From contig CM053253.1 in NCBI GenBank assembly GCA_028583405.1, positions 11,233,112-11,297,111 of the forward strand: a stretch of DNA of 64,000 nucleotides, in the 5' to 3' direction. Under the pieces are notes generated by a model, which saw only the letters and a program-made list of their open reading frames with translations, had not been told where the DNA came from and did not search any database. Both the position numbers and the translations under genes were made by a program. The stretch is from Pogonophryne albipinna (Eukaryota > Chordata > Actinopteri > Perciformes > Artedidraconidae). Below, in pieces: positions 21,306-37,610 of the stretch (position 1 is its first letter; each line of letters starts with the position of its first letter).

Positions 21306-22445
21306 TAGGTAAATATGTGGGTATAATAATTGCTGTATGCCTTAACTGGTACATTTTTAAACATGTGTTCTTCTTGTGATGGTATAATGTTTGGAAAGGC
21401 CTCACTTAGATCAGTAGTGTGCTGTTATAAGAAAGAGGAACACATGACATTAATGTAGCTAGAGAGATTTTTTGCCAAAATGTAAACGTTTTTGTGAATA
21501 TCAAAACAATTGGCGTTTTTGTATTTTACCAAGATTTCTTTAGGATTGCATTTTTAGTTAGCTGACAAGTATTCTCTTGATTCATTTATTAATTGTATAG
21601 TGTAGTCAAAAATGGTGTAGTTAAACATTTTAAATTGAGTAAAACATCACATTCGTTGGGCCACAAAGTGATGTCTTCAAATTGCTTGTTTTTGGAAACC
21701 AACCACAAAGATATCAATGAAACAATGAAATAAAACAGGGAAAGGCAGCAAACAGTCACCTTTAAGTGAATGATTTCAAGCAATAGAATCAGAAAATTAA
21801 ACTATTATTAAAATAAATCTTTTTTATTAAATAATGGTATTATTCAGCATATCAGTGCGGCTGGTCTAGTTTAATCTCTCCTAACTTTAGAATTTACTAA
21901 AGAAAATCCAAATGCCTTAAATGAATAATGAATACTTAATAAAATATAAGGCCACTATCTTCTCTCAGATGTGCTTTAATCCTCCCTGGATACCTGTCAG
22001 AGAGCGCTCAACTGTGTGCAGCGAGATATTGGACTTTTCTTTAAAAAGGAAATCCTCCAGCTCTTTTCCATGAGTGTCCGATGATATATGATAAGGAAGG
22101 ATGTGGAAAGTGTTTGACCTCATTCGGGAGTTCAGGAAGACACTTTTTTTTAATTAGCTGATCCTACCGTGCCTTCATGCTGAATTATGTAAGAGAAACA
22201 TGCTGCATGATGGTCTCATTTCCTCATGACTACAATCAACAGAGTAATTGATAAGATATGAATATGAATAACCTGTCCCTATCATTTGTGTTCACTTTAA
22301 GTGTCTTCTCCATGATGGTATGTTTGTGTTTTTATCATGTTCTGTTGCTTTTACCTCTTAGAATATTTAACAATTCGTACAGTGTCCTTGGGTGTCATGA
22401 AAGGCGCCTTAAATAAAATGTATTATTATTTAGATGCTTAAATCT
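21306..22445. other. Non-coding AT-rich stretch
   Basis: No gene or recognised repeat. TTATTATTTAGATGC near 22421 may be a short remnant of a repeat tail, but this is not supported further. Confidence 0.35.
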
Positions 22446-22550
22446 TAAAGAGGCCCTATTATGCTTTATGGCATTTCCCTTTCCTGTAATGTGTTATAGG
22501 TTTTTGTGCATGTAAATGGTCCGTACAACTACATTTGACCACTGATAAGT
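22446..22550 (+). mobile_element. Left-end fragment of the GGCCCTATTATG MITE family
   Basis: AAAGAGGCCCTATTATGC, CCTTTCCTGTAATGTGTTA and TAGGTTTTTGTGCATGTAAA preserve the left end missing from the 19068 copy. It is cut off just before the inverted-repeat element at 22555. Confidence 0.6.
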
Positions 22551-22554
22551 GTGA

Positions 22555-23130
22555 GGCCCCGTCCACACGGAGACGAAACCAATTTCGAATCGAAGTCGAT
22601 TTCAAAAAAGTCTTCCGTCCACACGGAATCAGCTCAAGAAATGTTTCCGTCCAACCAAAACCGCTCGAAACCGCTGTAGTACATATGCCGGGCCTGTAAG
22701 TGGCGCTGTACTTCCACCACAAAATAAACCAAAAGCAGAAAATAAGACCCACCGCGCATGGGCATAAGGCATAAACAAACAGCTGTAGATTTTGCACTAA
22801 AATCTGTATCATGGTCAGTAGCGTCTGGAGCACCCTTTGATCCGCCATTGTTATTGGCGAAACGCATCAGCAATGCCGCGGGGGTGAGCAGGAGAGGTGA
22901 GGAGAGGCGGGGCTATGGCGTCATCGATTCAGGAAAAGATCGTATAGGGCGTACACACGGAGCCGCAAGCGTGTCGTCTCCAGACTTACCCACTTTGGGA
23001 GCCGGTTTCAACGTTTATCGGTTTCGGGCTCCGAAATCGCGGCTCCGTTTCGGCTTCGTGTGGACGAACCGTCTATACGATAAAGAACTTTAGCGGATAC
23101 AACTGAAATCGTCTCCGTGTGGACAGGGCC
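22555..23130. mobile_element. 576-bp inverted-repeat element, GGCCC(C/T)GTCCACACGG ends
   Basis: The terminal repeats (22555-22576 and 23109-23130) match at 21 of 22 positions. TGA flanks both sides. Internal motifs such as CCGTCCACACGGA and CGTGTGGACGAAC repeat the terminus. It is non-coding. A 3-bp duplication suggests a PIF/Harbinger-type or related element, but TGA is not the canonical TWA, so the superfamily is left open. Confidence 0.65.
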
Positions 23131-23133
23131 TGA

Positions 23134-25067
<1,934 letters not shown>

Positions 25068-25630
25068 TTATTGACTGAGGAAAGTCTACAGAGTCCCCAT
25101 TACAGCCATGTTGTAAACAAGACAGGACACAGTGTGTAAGTCAGACAGGGAGTCCGAGCTTCCTCGAATGATGAAACAAATATGGCTCACAAAAGCTCAT
25201 TGAAGATGCTGTCCACGCCTGGCTGTGTTCACACTGTAAATCTGCTGAAATACTTTAAGTCAATAATGGTTTCACAAAGGCAAACTGTGCTGCTCTCAGA
25301 CAAAGGAGCGTTATACTCACTGAGTGCATATAGACAGAATACTTTAGAAAGTTTAAAACAGAAAATCAAGGAGCTGACAACCTGAAAATGTAAAACATGG
25401 AAATAATCACCTAAAATATATGTTTACTTCTCATCTGCAACAGCAATATATTGCGAAGGAAACTCATTGTCACTTGGTTTATGTTTTTTATCAACTTAAT
25501 AAGTAAACATTTTTAATAACATTTGAAAAAATGACACATTTCTAAGCCTGAATGTGTTGCCGTCAACAGTTCTTCCAACAACATCTGCTTGTGCAACATT
25601 GATTAATGTTTCTTTGATGTTCTAAGTAGT

Positions 25631-25960
25631 TAAAGGAAAAGCTCAACACTTTGGTTAATATGTCTATTAATTATTTTTTCTGAGAGTTAGATGAGAAGAT
25701 TGGAAACACTGGTGTTTGCCAGCAGCGGGCAGCCGGCTAATTTAGCTTAGACCCTGCTGGGCAGACTTAGTTACCTTTGAACAGAGCCAGGCCACCTGCT
25801 TCCACATTTTCCCAGCCAATCTAAGTCAGCTGGCGGCTGACGGTAGCTTCATACTTCGCATTCAGACAGTGTTTTCCTCTAACTCATGGCAAGGAAGCAA
25901 ATGTGCGTATTTTCCACAAAGCTGAAGTGTTCTCCTAGGTAAGGGAACGATTTTGGTCTT
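25631..25960. repeat. Copy of a teleost interspersed repeat (TTAGCTTAG family)
   Basis: AAAGGAAAAGCTCAACACTT, GAGAGTTAGATGAGAAGATT, GGCTAATTTAGCTTAGACCC, AGTTACCTTTGAACAGAGCC and GGTAGCTTCATACTTCGCAT follow the order of a common non-coding fish repeat, with rearrangement. Shorter pieces lie at 43856-43920 and 45655-45765. Confidence 0.45.
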
Positions 25961-26002
25961 GGTTAAATATTTAAAAAGTCTACATAGGATAAAATACAAA
26001 AA

Positions 26003-26260
26003 TGATCAAATAAGATAAACCTTTATTGACCCCCGCAGGAAAGTTTAAGCAGCACCAGGAACACGATTGAAACACAGGTAAGAGCTCACACAAATACAAA
26101 ATAATGTAAATAACAGTATATGATTAAATCAACAATAGAATTGGATGATACTGTTTACATAAATATGAGTTATTTTGAATATCAAAATATATATAAATGT
26201 CTGTGTGCAAGTGCAGGTCCGAAGTAGGTATATACGGTGCAAATCATACCCACGGTGCCT
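26003..26260 (-). mobile_element. LINE 3'-end fragment, minus strand
   Basis: Read on the minus strand, it ends with TCCTGCGGGGGTCAATAAAG and GTTTATCTTA, the usual form of a teleost LINE 3' UTR with AATAAA and a short tail. The preceding 200 bp are AT-rich and non-coding. No RT sequence is retained. Confidence 0.4.
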
Positions 26261-26569
26261 GCTGTTACTTTAAGTTATTAAGTTCTTAACTGGGGGTCAA
26301 TCCTCGGTTTTGAATATTTAACTAAAGCATCAATCAGACAATATATCCTTACCAAACCATAACCAAACAAAACCAAATGTGTGACTCCAGCGTTTACCCG
26401 TCATTCACCCAGACCACCTCACTACGGCTGTTTAGTAAAGAAGATTATCTTTACCTCTATCTATCTCTAGCAGACAGGGTTGAAATGATTGTGTATGTTT
26501 GTAGTAATTCTCACAACAGGTTGTATATGTATATTAATCTATGCATCCATTACACCCTCCTTTGATGTA

Positions 26570-28645
26570 AACGGTTGTTGTTTTGGCATCCCACCAGATC
26601 TGACTCTGTGTCTGCAATATGGGTAACAGTTTTGAATTCCCCACTTACAGGTGTCAGATATGAAAGCTGGGAGTCGTCGACAAGGTATCCCATATCATTG
26701 CTTCTGCATTAGTAATCAGGACTTGCTGTTAATACAGACATCTCATTACCGGTAAGCTGAAGTGTGGTAGAGCGAGAGGGCAAGGGCAATGACAAGGATT
26801 GTCTGAGTAATGGGCTCCGACAGATCAGCCCGGCATTAAGTGGACCTGCAGGTGCACATAGGAGCCCTACAGACCCATTATGAAGCAAAAACACAACCAA
26901 AGCCTCTAATGGCGTTCTCCCCTTACCATTTACTGTTGTTAAACACAACTCTGTGGATGTTGTTGAGAGCTGCAATAGGATTGCTATGCTGAACTATTGA
27001 CATAGAGACCCGTATATGTTAAATAAAACATTATCCTGTTTTTGTTTACTTCGCATTTTCAAATTGATCTTAGCTAATTTGTGCCAGCCAATCAGCAGTA
27101 ACCTGAGGTAACTGGCATTGCAAAGTCAATATGTTAATGAATTTGCCGAGAAACATCGACATTGTGCTTCCTCATCTTTGTCCTATACTTCGTCTCGTGC
27201 TTTGTTCATATTCGATTGTGGACTCGGGCAAAACAAAGAGAGCATGGGATTGCAATTAATCATGTCAAGTGTACCAACAGTGATACCTATATTGGTCGCT
27301 ATAGCAGTGCATGATATAGGATGAATGCTTTTTGCATCCATCTTTCTTCGAGGCACTGGCACGCTAATGAGATCTGAATGGCGGATCTATAAGCGTTCAA
27401 AGTAGAAAAAAACACGAGAAAATCAGATTACAGTCTTGGTTCACAATGTTTGTGCAGGACTAGCTGTGTTTTTGCAACTTGTCACATCATAAAAACTAAT
27501 CAAATTTGGAATATACTTTTTAAAACTGTGTGTGACTATGTTTAATCACATTTTTTAAATAAAAGTCACTTGTGCGATCCAACTGCACATATAATTTAAT
27601 ATCTCCATGTGGCCCTTTCTGTGGAGCCAGCCACTATGGCACACAAATTGTAATCAGGGCCAGGAATAGTGCACAGAAGCTGGGTGGCTGTTGACTGCAG
27701 GATTTAGGAACTCGGCTGTGCCTTCCCGCTGCTGCTGGCACGAGATTTCTGACAGCCGCTGGTGTGCAGAACAAGAGCTAATCTGGATTGGTCTGTTGCG
27801 GCTAAAAGGGACTCGCCCTGAAGTCATGCGTTAAGGAAAAGTGGGGATGATTTAAAGTGAAACGATTTACTGATGTAGACCTCTGTAGAACATGTATACC
27901 GCAAATACGGGGTATGAGTTTCGTCTTTCATTGCCTCACATTACCAATATTATCGTTACAAAGAAAACTGTTCTTTTTTATATGATCTTAGTCAACCTAA
28001 ATATGTTGTGTGTAAGGTTCCGAAACAATCCGTAATACACAAAGAAGTTGCATTGTTGTATGTGTTTTATTGCACAAACAATTTGCTTTAAGGGACTTGG
28101 CAAGAGTCCATGAGCCAGATTTCTTAGCTGTGAAGATATATGCTCATACATATTCATGAGAAGTGGGCAGACCTTAACGATGCCAAAGAAAATGAGAAAA
28201 TGCCTCAACTCACTCATTGTGAATATCAATGACAAGTGTAGCAGTGGGCCCCCTTTGTCAAACATGAACCCTTGTATTTGTTTTTGAAAGCGGAAAAATG
28301 CAAGGAATGTATGAAAACAGGGTACTATATAGGATTTCACCATATATGACCAGTAGCAGAACCCTTTAAATGTATAGGGATAAGATGCTTCTGTAGATGA
28401 AGGTGTAATGTATCTTAGAGAATTTAAAGAAAACAATAAAACACATTGTAGGAATCAACATGGATTAGTCCTGTTTGAGTCCAAAACATGTAGTAAAACG
28501 TAAACAATCATAGTTTATCAATTATACTGTGTCCATACTTCAAAATAAGTACAACTGAAACACAAAGAAAATACCATTAGCAGTGGGATTGATCTAGAGT
28601 AGATACAAAAAGTCTGAGACTGAAACACAGCAGGGCAGGCTCAAC
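26570..28645. other. Non-coding stretch
   Basis: The longest frame (152 aa, minus strand, 27978-28436) is not supported by domain, splice sites or composition. No RNA gene or repeat was recognised. Confidence 0.35.
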
Positions 28646-28649
28646 AAGT

Positions 28650-28750
28650 TAAAGGTTCAAGGTTCTTTATTGTCAAACTAACATAGCTACAGAGTAATTA
28701 TGTCGTTGAAAATCTTAGGTCACAGGCTTCTCCAACAATGCAACAAAAAT
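28650..28750 (-). mobile_element. Short LINE/SINE 3'-tail fragment, minus strand
   Basis: On the minus strand it reads TTTGACAATAAAGAACCTTG and AACCTTTAA, an AATAAA followed by a CCTTGAA-like tail unit. It is too short to assign to a family. Confidence 0.35.
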
Positions 28751-31714
28751 GCCTAAGAGATAACCAATGCTTACTTTGTTTTTATTGCACATTACAATCA
28801 TGAACAACCGTCTGATTTTAAATTGTTACCTGCACCAAGCAACACTAAACAGTTGACTGTCCTTCAAGAAAAAACTACAGCAGCTATAGCTTCAGAAAAT
28901 GCCCCCAAAAAATAGATGCTTTTACGTTCAAATGACGGTGCCCCCTTGTGGCCATAGTTAATAGGATTCACGTCCATGGACAGCAATGGAGGAAGGAGTG
29001 TGACGTTGCCACAAATAGCTGGCTTTTTTCTAGTCCGTTTCCCATTTCCTACCAACTTTCAACATGGTTTGCTTTAACCTCTCCTAACCTGTAACCCAAT
29101 CCACGATGTTACATAAACCCTGATGGTATTTGTTGTGCCACAACCTTACCAAACCTTAATAACCAGCGTTAAAACCAATGGGTCATATACGTTTCCTTTA
29201 GTCAAACAGTTCAGATAAGAAAACTCAAATAAATGCTGGTCTGTATTTTACTGTGCATGTGTGTGTTTTAGCCTCAATGGAACGATATGGACATATTCAT
29301 TTTATGATGCCAACTATCACTGATAGTGACTGATTTGATGTAATATCCACCCAAAGCTGCAGCGTTAACAGTGAGATATGTGTTACGTTCTTCTTGCCTA
29401 ATTAATACAACCTAAACATATGCTACTGTATCACTGCCAATAACAGCATGCTGTATTTACTTGTAAGAACTGGACCCTGTTTGTTTTGTATTGGCTGAAA
29501 TACATACTAAAGCCTGTATTGTTATCATTTGAAACACATTGTGATCCTTATTTATTGTGAAAAATACAGCCAAATCACAATCTTCTTCTGTTGAATTTCA
29601 ATCCAACTCTAAGCAACAAATCTGTCGATTACACAACTAAACCGACACCCAGGGGAGAGCGGGGTGCCATATTTGGAGACTTTTCTCATCTGTTAACTGA
29701 ACCATTAAGTAAAGTGGAAGACTAATGTAAAGGGAAGCAGTTGTTATGTCATTTGTAGCAGCTTGTGCCCAAAACCACCAGCACAATAACGCCTTTTTAG
29801 TTACAAATACACCATTTTGAGTTTCTTTTGGCTTTATCTCACCAAGTGATAAAGACATTGAACAACAGCGATAATCATCCTGCTTAGTTAGAAAAATATC
29901 ATGACAACTGAAGCCAACAAAAAGATGAACTAGCTAATGTTACAGCCATATGCTCGAGACAAAAGGTGCTTTTTCACTGGGATATTTAAATATATATAGC
30001 TTTATTTCACTTACATGACTCTGCAGGTTAGACCAAGGCATTTCTCTGTCTGAGGTGTATTAGTGATATGGATCCATTATGCTCTTGACTCATTTGAATG
30101 AACTCCACCTGTCAAAAGGGAACCATTATTTAAAATATGTGTTGAAGCCAGTTTTGCTGAGGACAGCATGCAATGATTAATTCAACGTCCTGTCAATGTA
30201 TCTCCGTTATGAGGTGCTCTCACGCTGTGATAGAAAGATGATTTGCTCCATTGTTTGTGTTGTAAATCTTGTGAATTAACTGTGAGTGCTCGTGGATGTC
30301 ATCTCTGATTAGTGTCAACAGGCCTCTAATGAAGATGCTCAACCTGGAGGCGTGCTGCAGCTCTAATGCACTGACTGTGATGAGCAGAGGTAGAGGACTA
30401 TGTAGTACTAAGTGTGTAAGTATAATCAGGGAAATTAACTCAAAGTTGTTGAAGTACTTAAGTACAAAATGGCCTATATGTTATGTCATTATTACATTAT
30501 GTATTAAAAGCATGACTTTACTGTTATACTTTATTGATGTGGCGCTCACTTTAAGCAATGTTGTTGGTAACAAATGGATACCAGAAATGTAGTAGTTGAT
30601 ACTAAAACCAGTCAAACTCCACAGTTCGCTGTACCCAATTTGATACTATGATTAAAAAAAACATTAAAACAAAATGTCTTCAACACTCCTTTAAAACGTT
30701 TTTTAAGGGTCTTTGCTTGGAGGTTCAACAAGACGTAATTCATTTTTTTACACCTATATCATATTGCGTTAAAACATCTAATTTAAGGACAAAAGGCTAT
30801 TTCTTCCAGAGTCTCACCACACACTACACATTAAAAGATTACATTTGAACATGTCATTAAACAGTTTTTCCTTCTTGTAATAGTAATTTGTATTAAGAGC
30901 TTGAACGCATGACGTTACTATGGTGCCTCGCTGCAGTAACGTTACCTATTAGCTACATTATTTAGCCACGCTGAACTGGTACCGGATGCTGACAGTAACT
31001 CATTTTTATCCCATCGTTTTCAACAAGGATTTGTTGTTTACAATGAAGAATTAAAAAAAGGGAAAAACCTTCCCGGGAAATTGTCTGTTAGTCACAAACA
31101 CATTATTAGTCAAGCCCTAACGGTATCACAGGAAAAGCGGTTACTGTGATTTTGTTTATTAAATGTATGTACTTGTACTTAAGGGTTGTACATGTACGTT
31201 ATAACAATCCACCACTGTTGGAAAGAGAGTTAAAGCAATGCAGTTTTAAACAAGAGCATCTGGACTTTAAAACAGTATCCCCCCCTCCCAATAAAAGCCA
31301 GTCCAAAGCCTGCAATAAAAATTGTATCACAAAAAGACACATATGGCAGAAATGACTAAGCCTTATAGAATAGAAAGCTTGTTAAAGGATCACTGAGAAG
31401 CAGATTCAGCAGTTTGGAGAATAGGATTGTGTTGAGAGTGTGAGGAATGGATCTGCTGTTGTTTCGGAGATCATCAGACTGTGGTCAGATCAACAAGGCC
31501 ACACGCACGGCCCCCCCGAAGAACAGATGGACAGCCAGGAGGAAACAGAGGAGGCGATCTGGAATGTGGACACTCCATGATGATAAGGAGGCTGTGATAA
31601 GGAACAGCAGAGGAATTGATATCTAAAACTCTTCAAACACACAGACAAGAGACAAGACTTTCCGCCTGTCTGTCACTCCTGCTGGATGCCTGTGAATTTG
31701 AATGCTGGTGTAGG
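28751..31714. other. Non-coding stretch
   Basis: No gene is recognised. AGCAGAGGTAGAGGACTATG near 30384 and TCCACCACTG at 31208 resemble the two ends of the CAGTGGTGGAA repeat family, but no target duplication links them. Confidence 0.35.
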
Positions 31715-32170
31715 CAGTGGTGCATTCAGTAAATGTACTGTGATGTTCATTTTACGCTACTTTATACTTTTGGAAGCCAGTATTGTACCTTTTACTCCAT
31801 TACATTTATCTCACACCTTTGGGGGAGTGGGGCTCCTTTAATTTCTAGTTACTTCAAGAATTCAGATCATTAGCCAATGGAAATGATAACTAAAATAATA
31901 ATTCACACACAGGTTATAGATGAATATGTCCTGCAGTTATTTAAATTAGCTTCATATTTACCAGCTGTTCATGCATCCACAACCTATCCAAGTTATTATG
32001 TATGTTATTCTGAAATTGGTCAATACACCTAACGAGTACTTCAGTATAGTTTGATGACAATACATTTGTACTTTTTCTTAATTTTGAATGCAAGACTTTT
32101 ACTTGTTACAGAGTATTTGGTTTTGCTTATTTTACTTAAGTATGAAATCTGAGTACTTCTTCCAGCATTG
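31715..32170. mobile_element. CAGTGGTGGAA-family non-autonomous DNA repeat
   Basis: It begins CAGTGGTGCATTC and contains CGCTACTTTATACTTTTGGA, TTGTACCTTTTACTCCATTA, GACTTTTACTTGTTACAGAG and TTACTTAAGTATGAAATCTG. It ends TACTTCTTCCAGCATTG, the imperfect inverse of the start. The flanks GGTGTAGG and GATGTATG agree at 6 of 8 bases, consistent with an old 8-bp hAT duplication. Confidence 0.55.
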
Positions 32171-34463
<2,293 letters not shown>

Positions 34464-34964
34464 AACTACAGCAAGTGGAGCGGAAAGGAGCGAGGGGCTT
34501 GCAGAGGGGGCTCCCCTAGATACAGCTGATGAAGGGGTTCATTGTATTGTCAAGTCTCTCCCCCCATCAGCTCCGAAAGAAACGTCAGCCTAGTTCTTGC
34601 TCCCAAAGCCCCTCAATAAAGGTGATTCATCTGTTGAGTCTGGGATCAGAGAGGGACCACAGCCCTCCAAACCCGGACTGAGCCTCTCAACACACCAATT
34701 ATTCACAAGAAAGACGGGTTTAAAGTAATTATGTGAAAGCAAGTATACCACTAAAAGACAGATATAACCTTAATTGTGCATACTTATTCCTCATGTGAAG
34801 ATAAGAAGCTTGCACCAACATGCCTTTAAGTCTCTTAATAGACACTCAGATGTGTGCAGCATACTCTCACAGACAGAATCCACAACACAGCTGCGTAACT
34901 CTGTCATACAGTACCACTCCTCAACCCCCCTTATCCTAATGTAAAAGACGGAAGACACTCTTAC

Positions 34965-35620
34965 CTTTAAATCCTCCTTTTAGTGAGCTCAAAGTGGGGC
35001 AAAGGAACTTCTACGATCTGTGATGCAGTCCAGTTTGTTTATCTTGTTCTTCCTGCGTCTTTGTTTGGCAGCGCCAGCTCCAGTCAGCACTCGCCTGCTG
35101 TTTGAGCGCCGCTTGCCAAACCCGGTACACGGATTGTAATGAAAAAGAAAAAAGAGGACAGGTGCGGTGACTGAAAGCGCCGGTGTAATTAATAAGAGTT
35201 GGGGCGGGGATAAAGCGCCCTGTGCAGATGCGGTGTTACTCCCAGACTCGAGGTTTGAACAAATCTTCTGTTTCTCGATCAACTCCTGCTGCTGCTCAGA
35301 TGCTGTCCAGCAGCGAGTGGGACGAGACTCCAGGGGTTGCAGAGATTTCCCACTTTTCCCTCCTCTTCTTTTTCTTTCTCCTCTTGCTTCTTCTGTTTCA
35401 CTGCACAAATCTCCCCTCCCACCGCGCAAGATTGGAAACAATCTATCCTTCTCCCTTTTTCTCTCTTTAAACGCTACAAATTGGATCCTCACCAAAGGCG
35501 AGCTTTCACTGCCACTGACACTGCTGTAACGCATTCCACAACAACAGCAAAGGGGGAGAGGAAATGACTGCGTAAAACTGAAGATTGTAAAATTACACCG
35601 AAAGAAGATGCATTTAAACA
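34965..35620 (-). other. Candidate untranslated first exon and promoter region of a leftward gene
   Basis: On the minus strand this block is rich in GAGA/GAAG runs and GC-richer than its surroundings. It ends at a consensus donor (TTTAAAG/GTAAGAG at 34965/34964). The 229-aa minus frame through it has no domain and is probably fortuitous. In human, GRM4 lies upstream of HMGA1 on the opposite strand, so a grm4 5' UTR is a reasonable guess from gene order. No grm4 coding exon is in the window and no sequence match was seen. Confidence 0.3.
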
Positions 35621-35885
35621 CATCAATAACGGAACCCTGGGGTCTAATGCATCTGTAATTGTAATTAAACCAAAACATAGAGGTTTAAAAGAAAACCTTA
35701 CGCATGCTTACATTTTAATAGTGTTGTCATTTGTTTAATGCATGCAGTGGATGAAGAAATAAAGTGTGGAGATATTCAGATCAAGGTGTTATACTGCTGG
35801 CTCTTTCCATTCCTGATATTGTTCATTTAGAATGACTTAATGTCTTCAGTTACGCACTGACGCATATCCTCCTCACTGGGTGGTG

Positions 35886-37422
<1,537 letters not shown>

Positions 37423-37454
37423 CGACACCCTCTATCTAAGGATAGAGGGTGTCG
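37423..37454. repeat. Perfect 14-bp hairpin at a LINE 5' truncation point
   Basis: CGACACCCTCTATC (37423-37436) and GATAGAGGGTGTCG (37441-37454) are exact inverse arms around a 4-base loop TAAG. The right arm contains the first bases of the LINE-derived block. Confidence 0.85.
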
Positions 37455-37610
37455 TTTTTCTCATACTGCTATTCTGAACAATCTGTGCTGTTGTATTTGC
37501 TGTAAAGTGTCTCTACTGTAGGCTATTTTTATTATATGTACAGCACTTTGGCTCGACCAAAAATCGTTTATAAATGTGCTATATAAATAAAACTTTCTTT
37601 GATTTGATAT
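37447..37610 (+). mobile_element. L2-type LINE 3'-end copy A
   Basis: GGGTGTCGTTTTTCTCATAC, TGTATTTGCTGTAAAGTGTC, TATATGTACAGCACTTTGGC and GTGCTATATAAATAAAAC, then a GATTTGAT tail. Nearly identical to copy B at 43200-43372, and both start at the same base. No coding sequence is retained. Confidence 0.8.

Noticed and set aside
22459..23093. ORFs of 129 and 111 aa on opposite strands
   Set aside because: Both lie largely in the inverted-repeat element at 22555-23130 and have no domains.
27978..28436. 152-aa minus-strand ORF
   Set aside because: No recognisable domain, no splice sites or promoter, and AT-rich non-coding composition. Most likely chance.
30385..31217. Full copy of the CAGTGGTGGAA repeat family
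   Set aside because: The possible ends are weak, the flanking 8-mers do not match, and the interior could not be aligned.
34989..35678. 229-aa minus-strand ORF
   Set aside because: Low-complexity Arg/Lys/Gln-rich translation of a purine-rich block. Better explained as an untranslated exon or promoter region, and no domain was seen.
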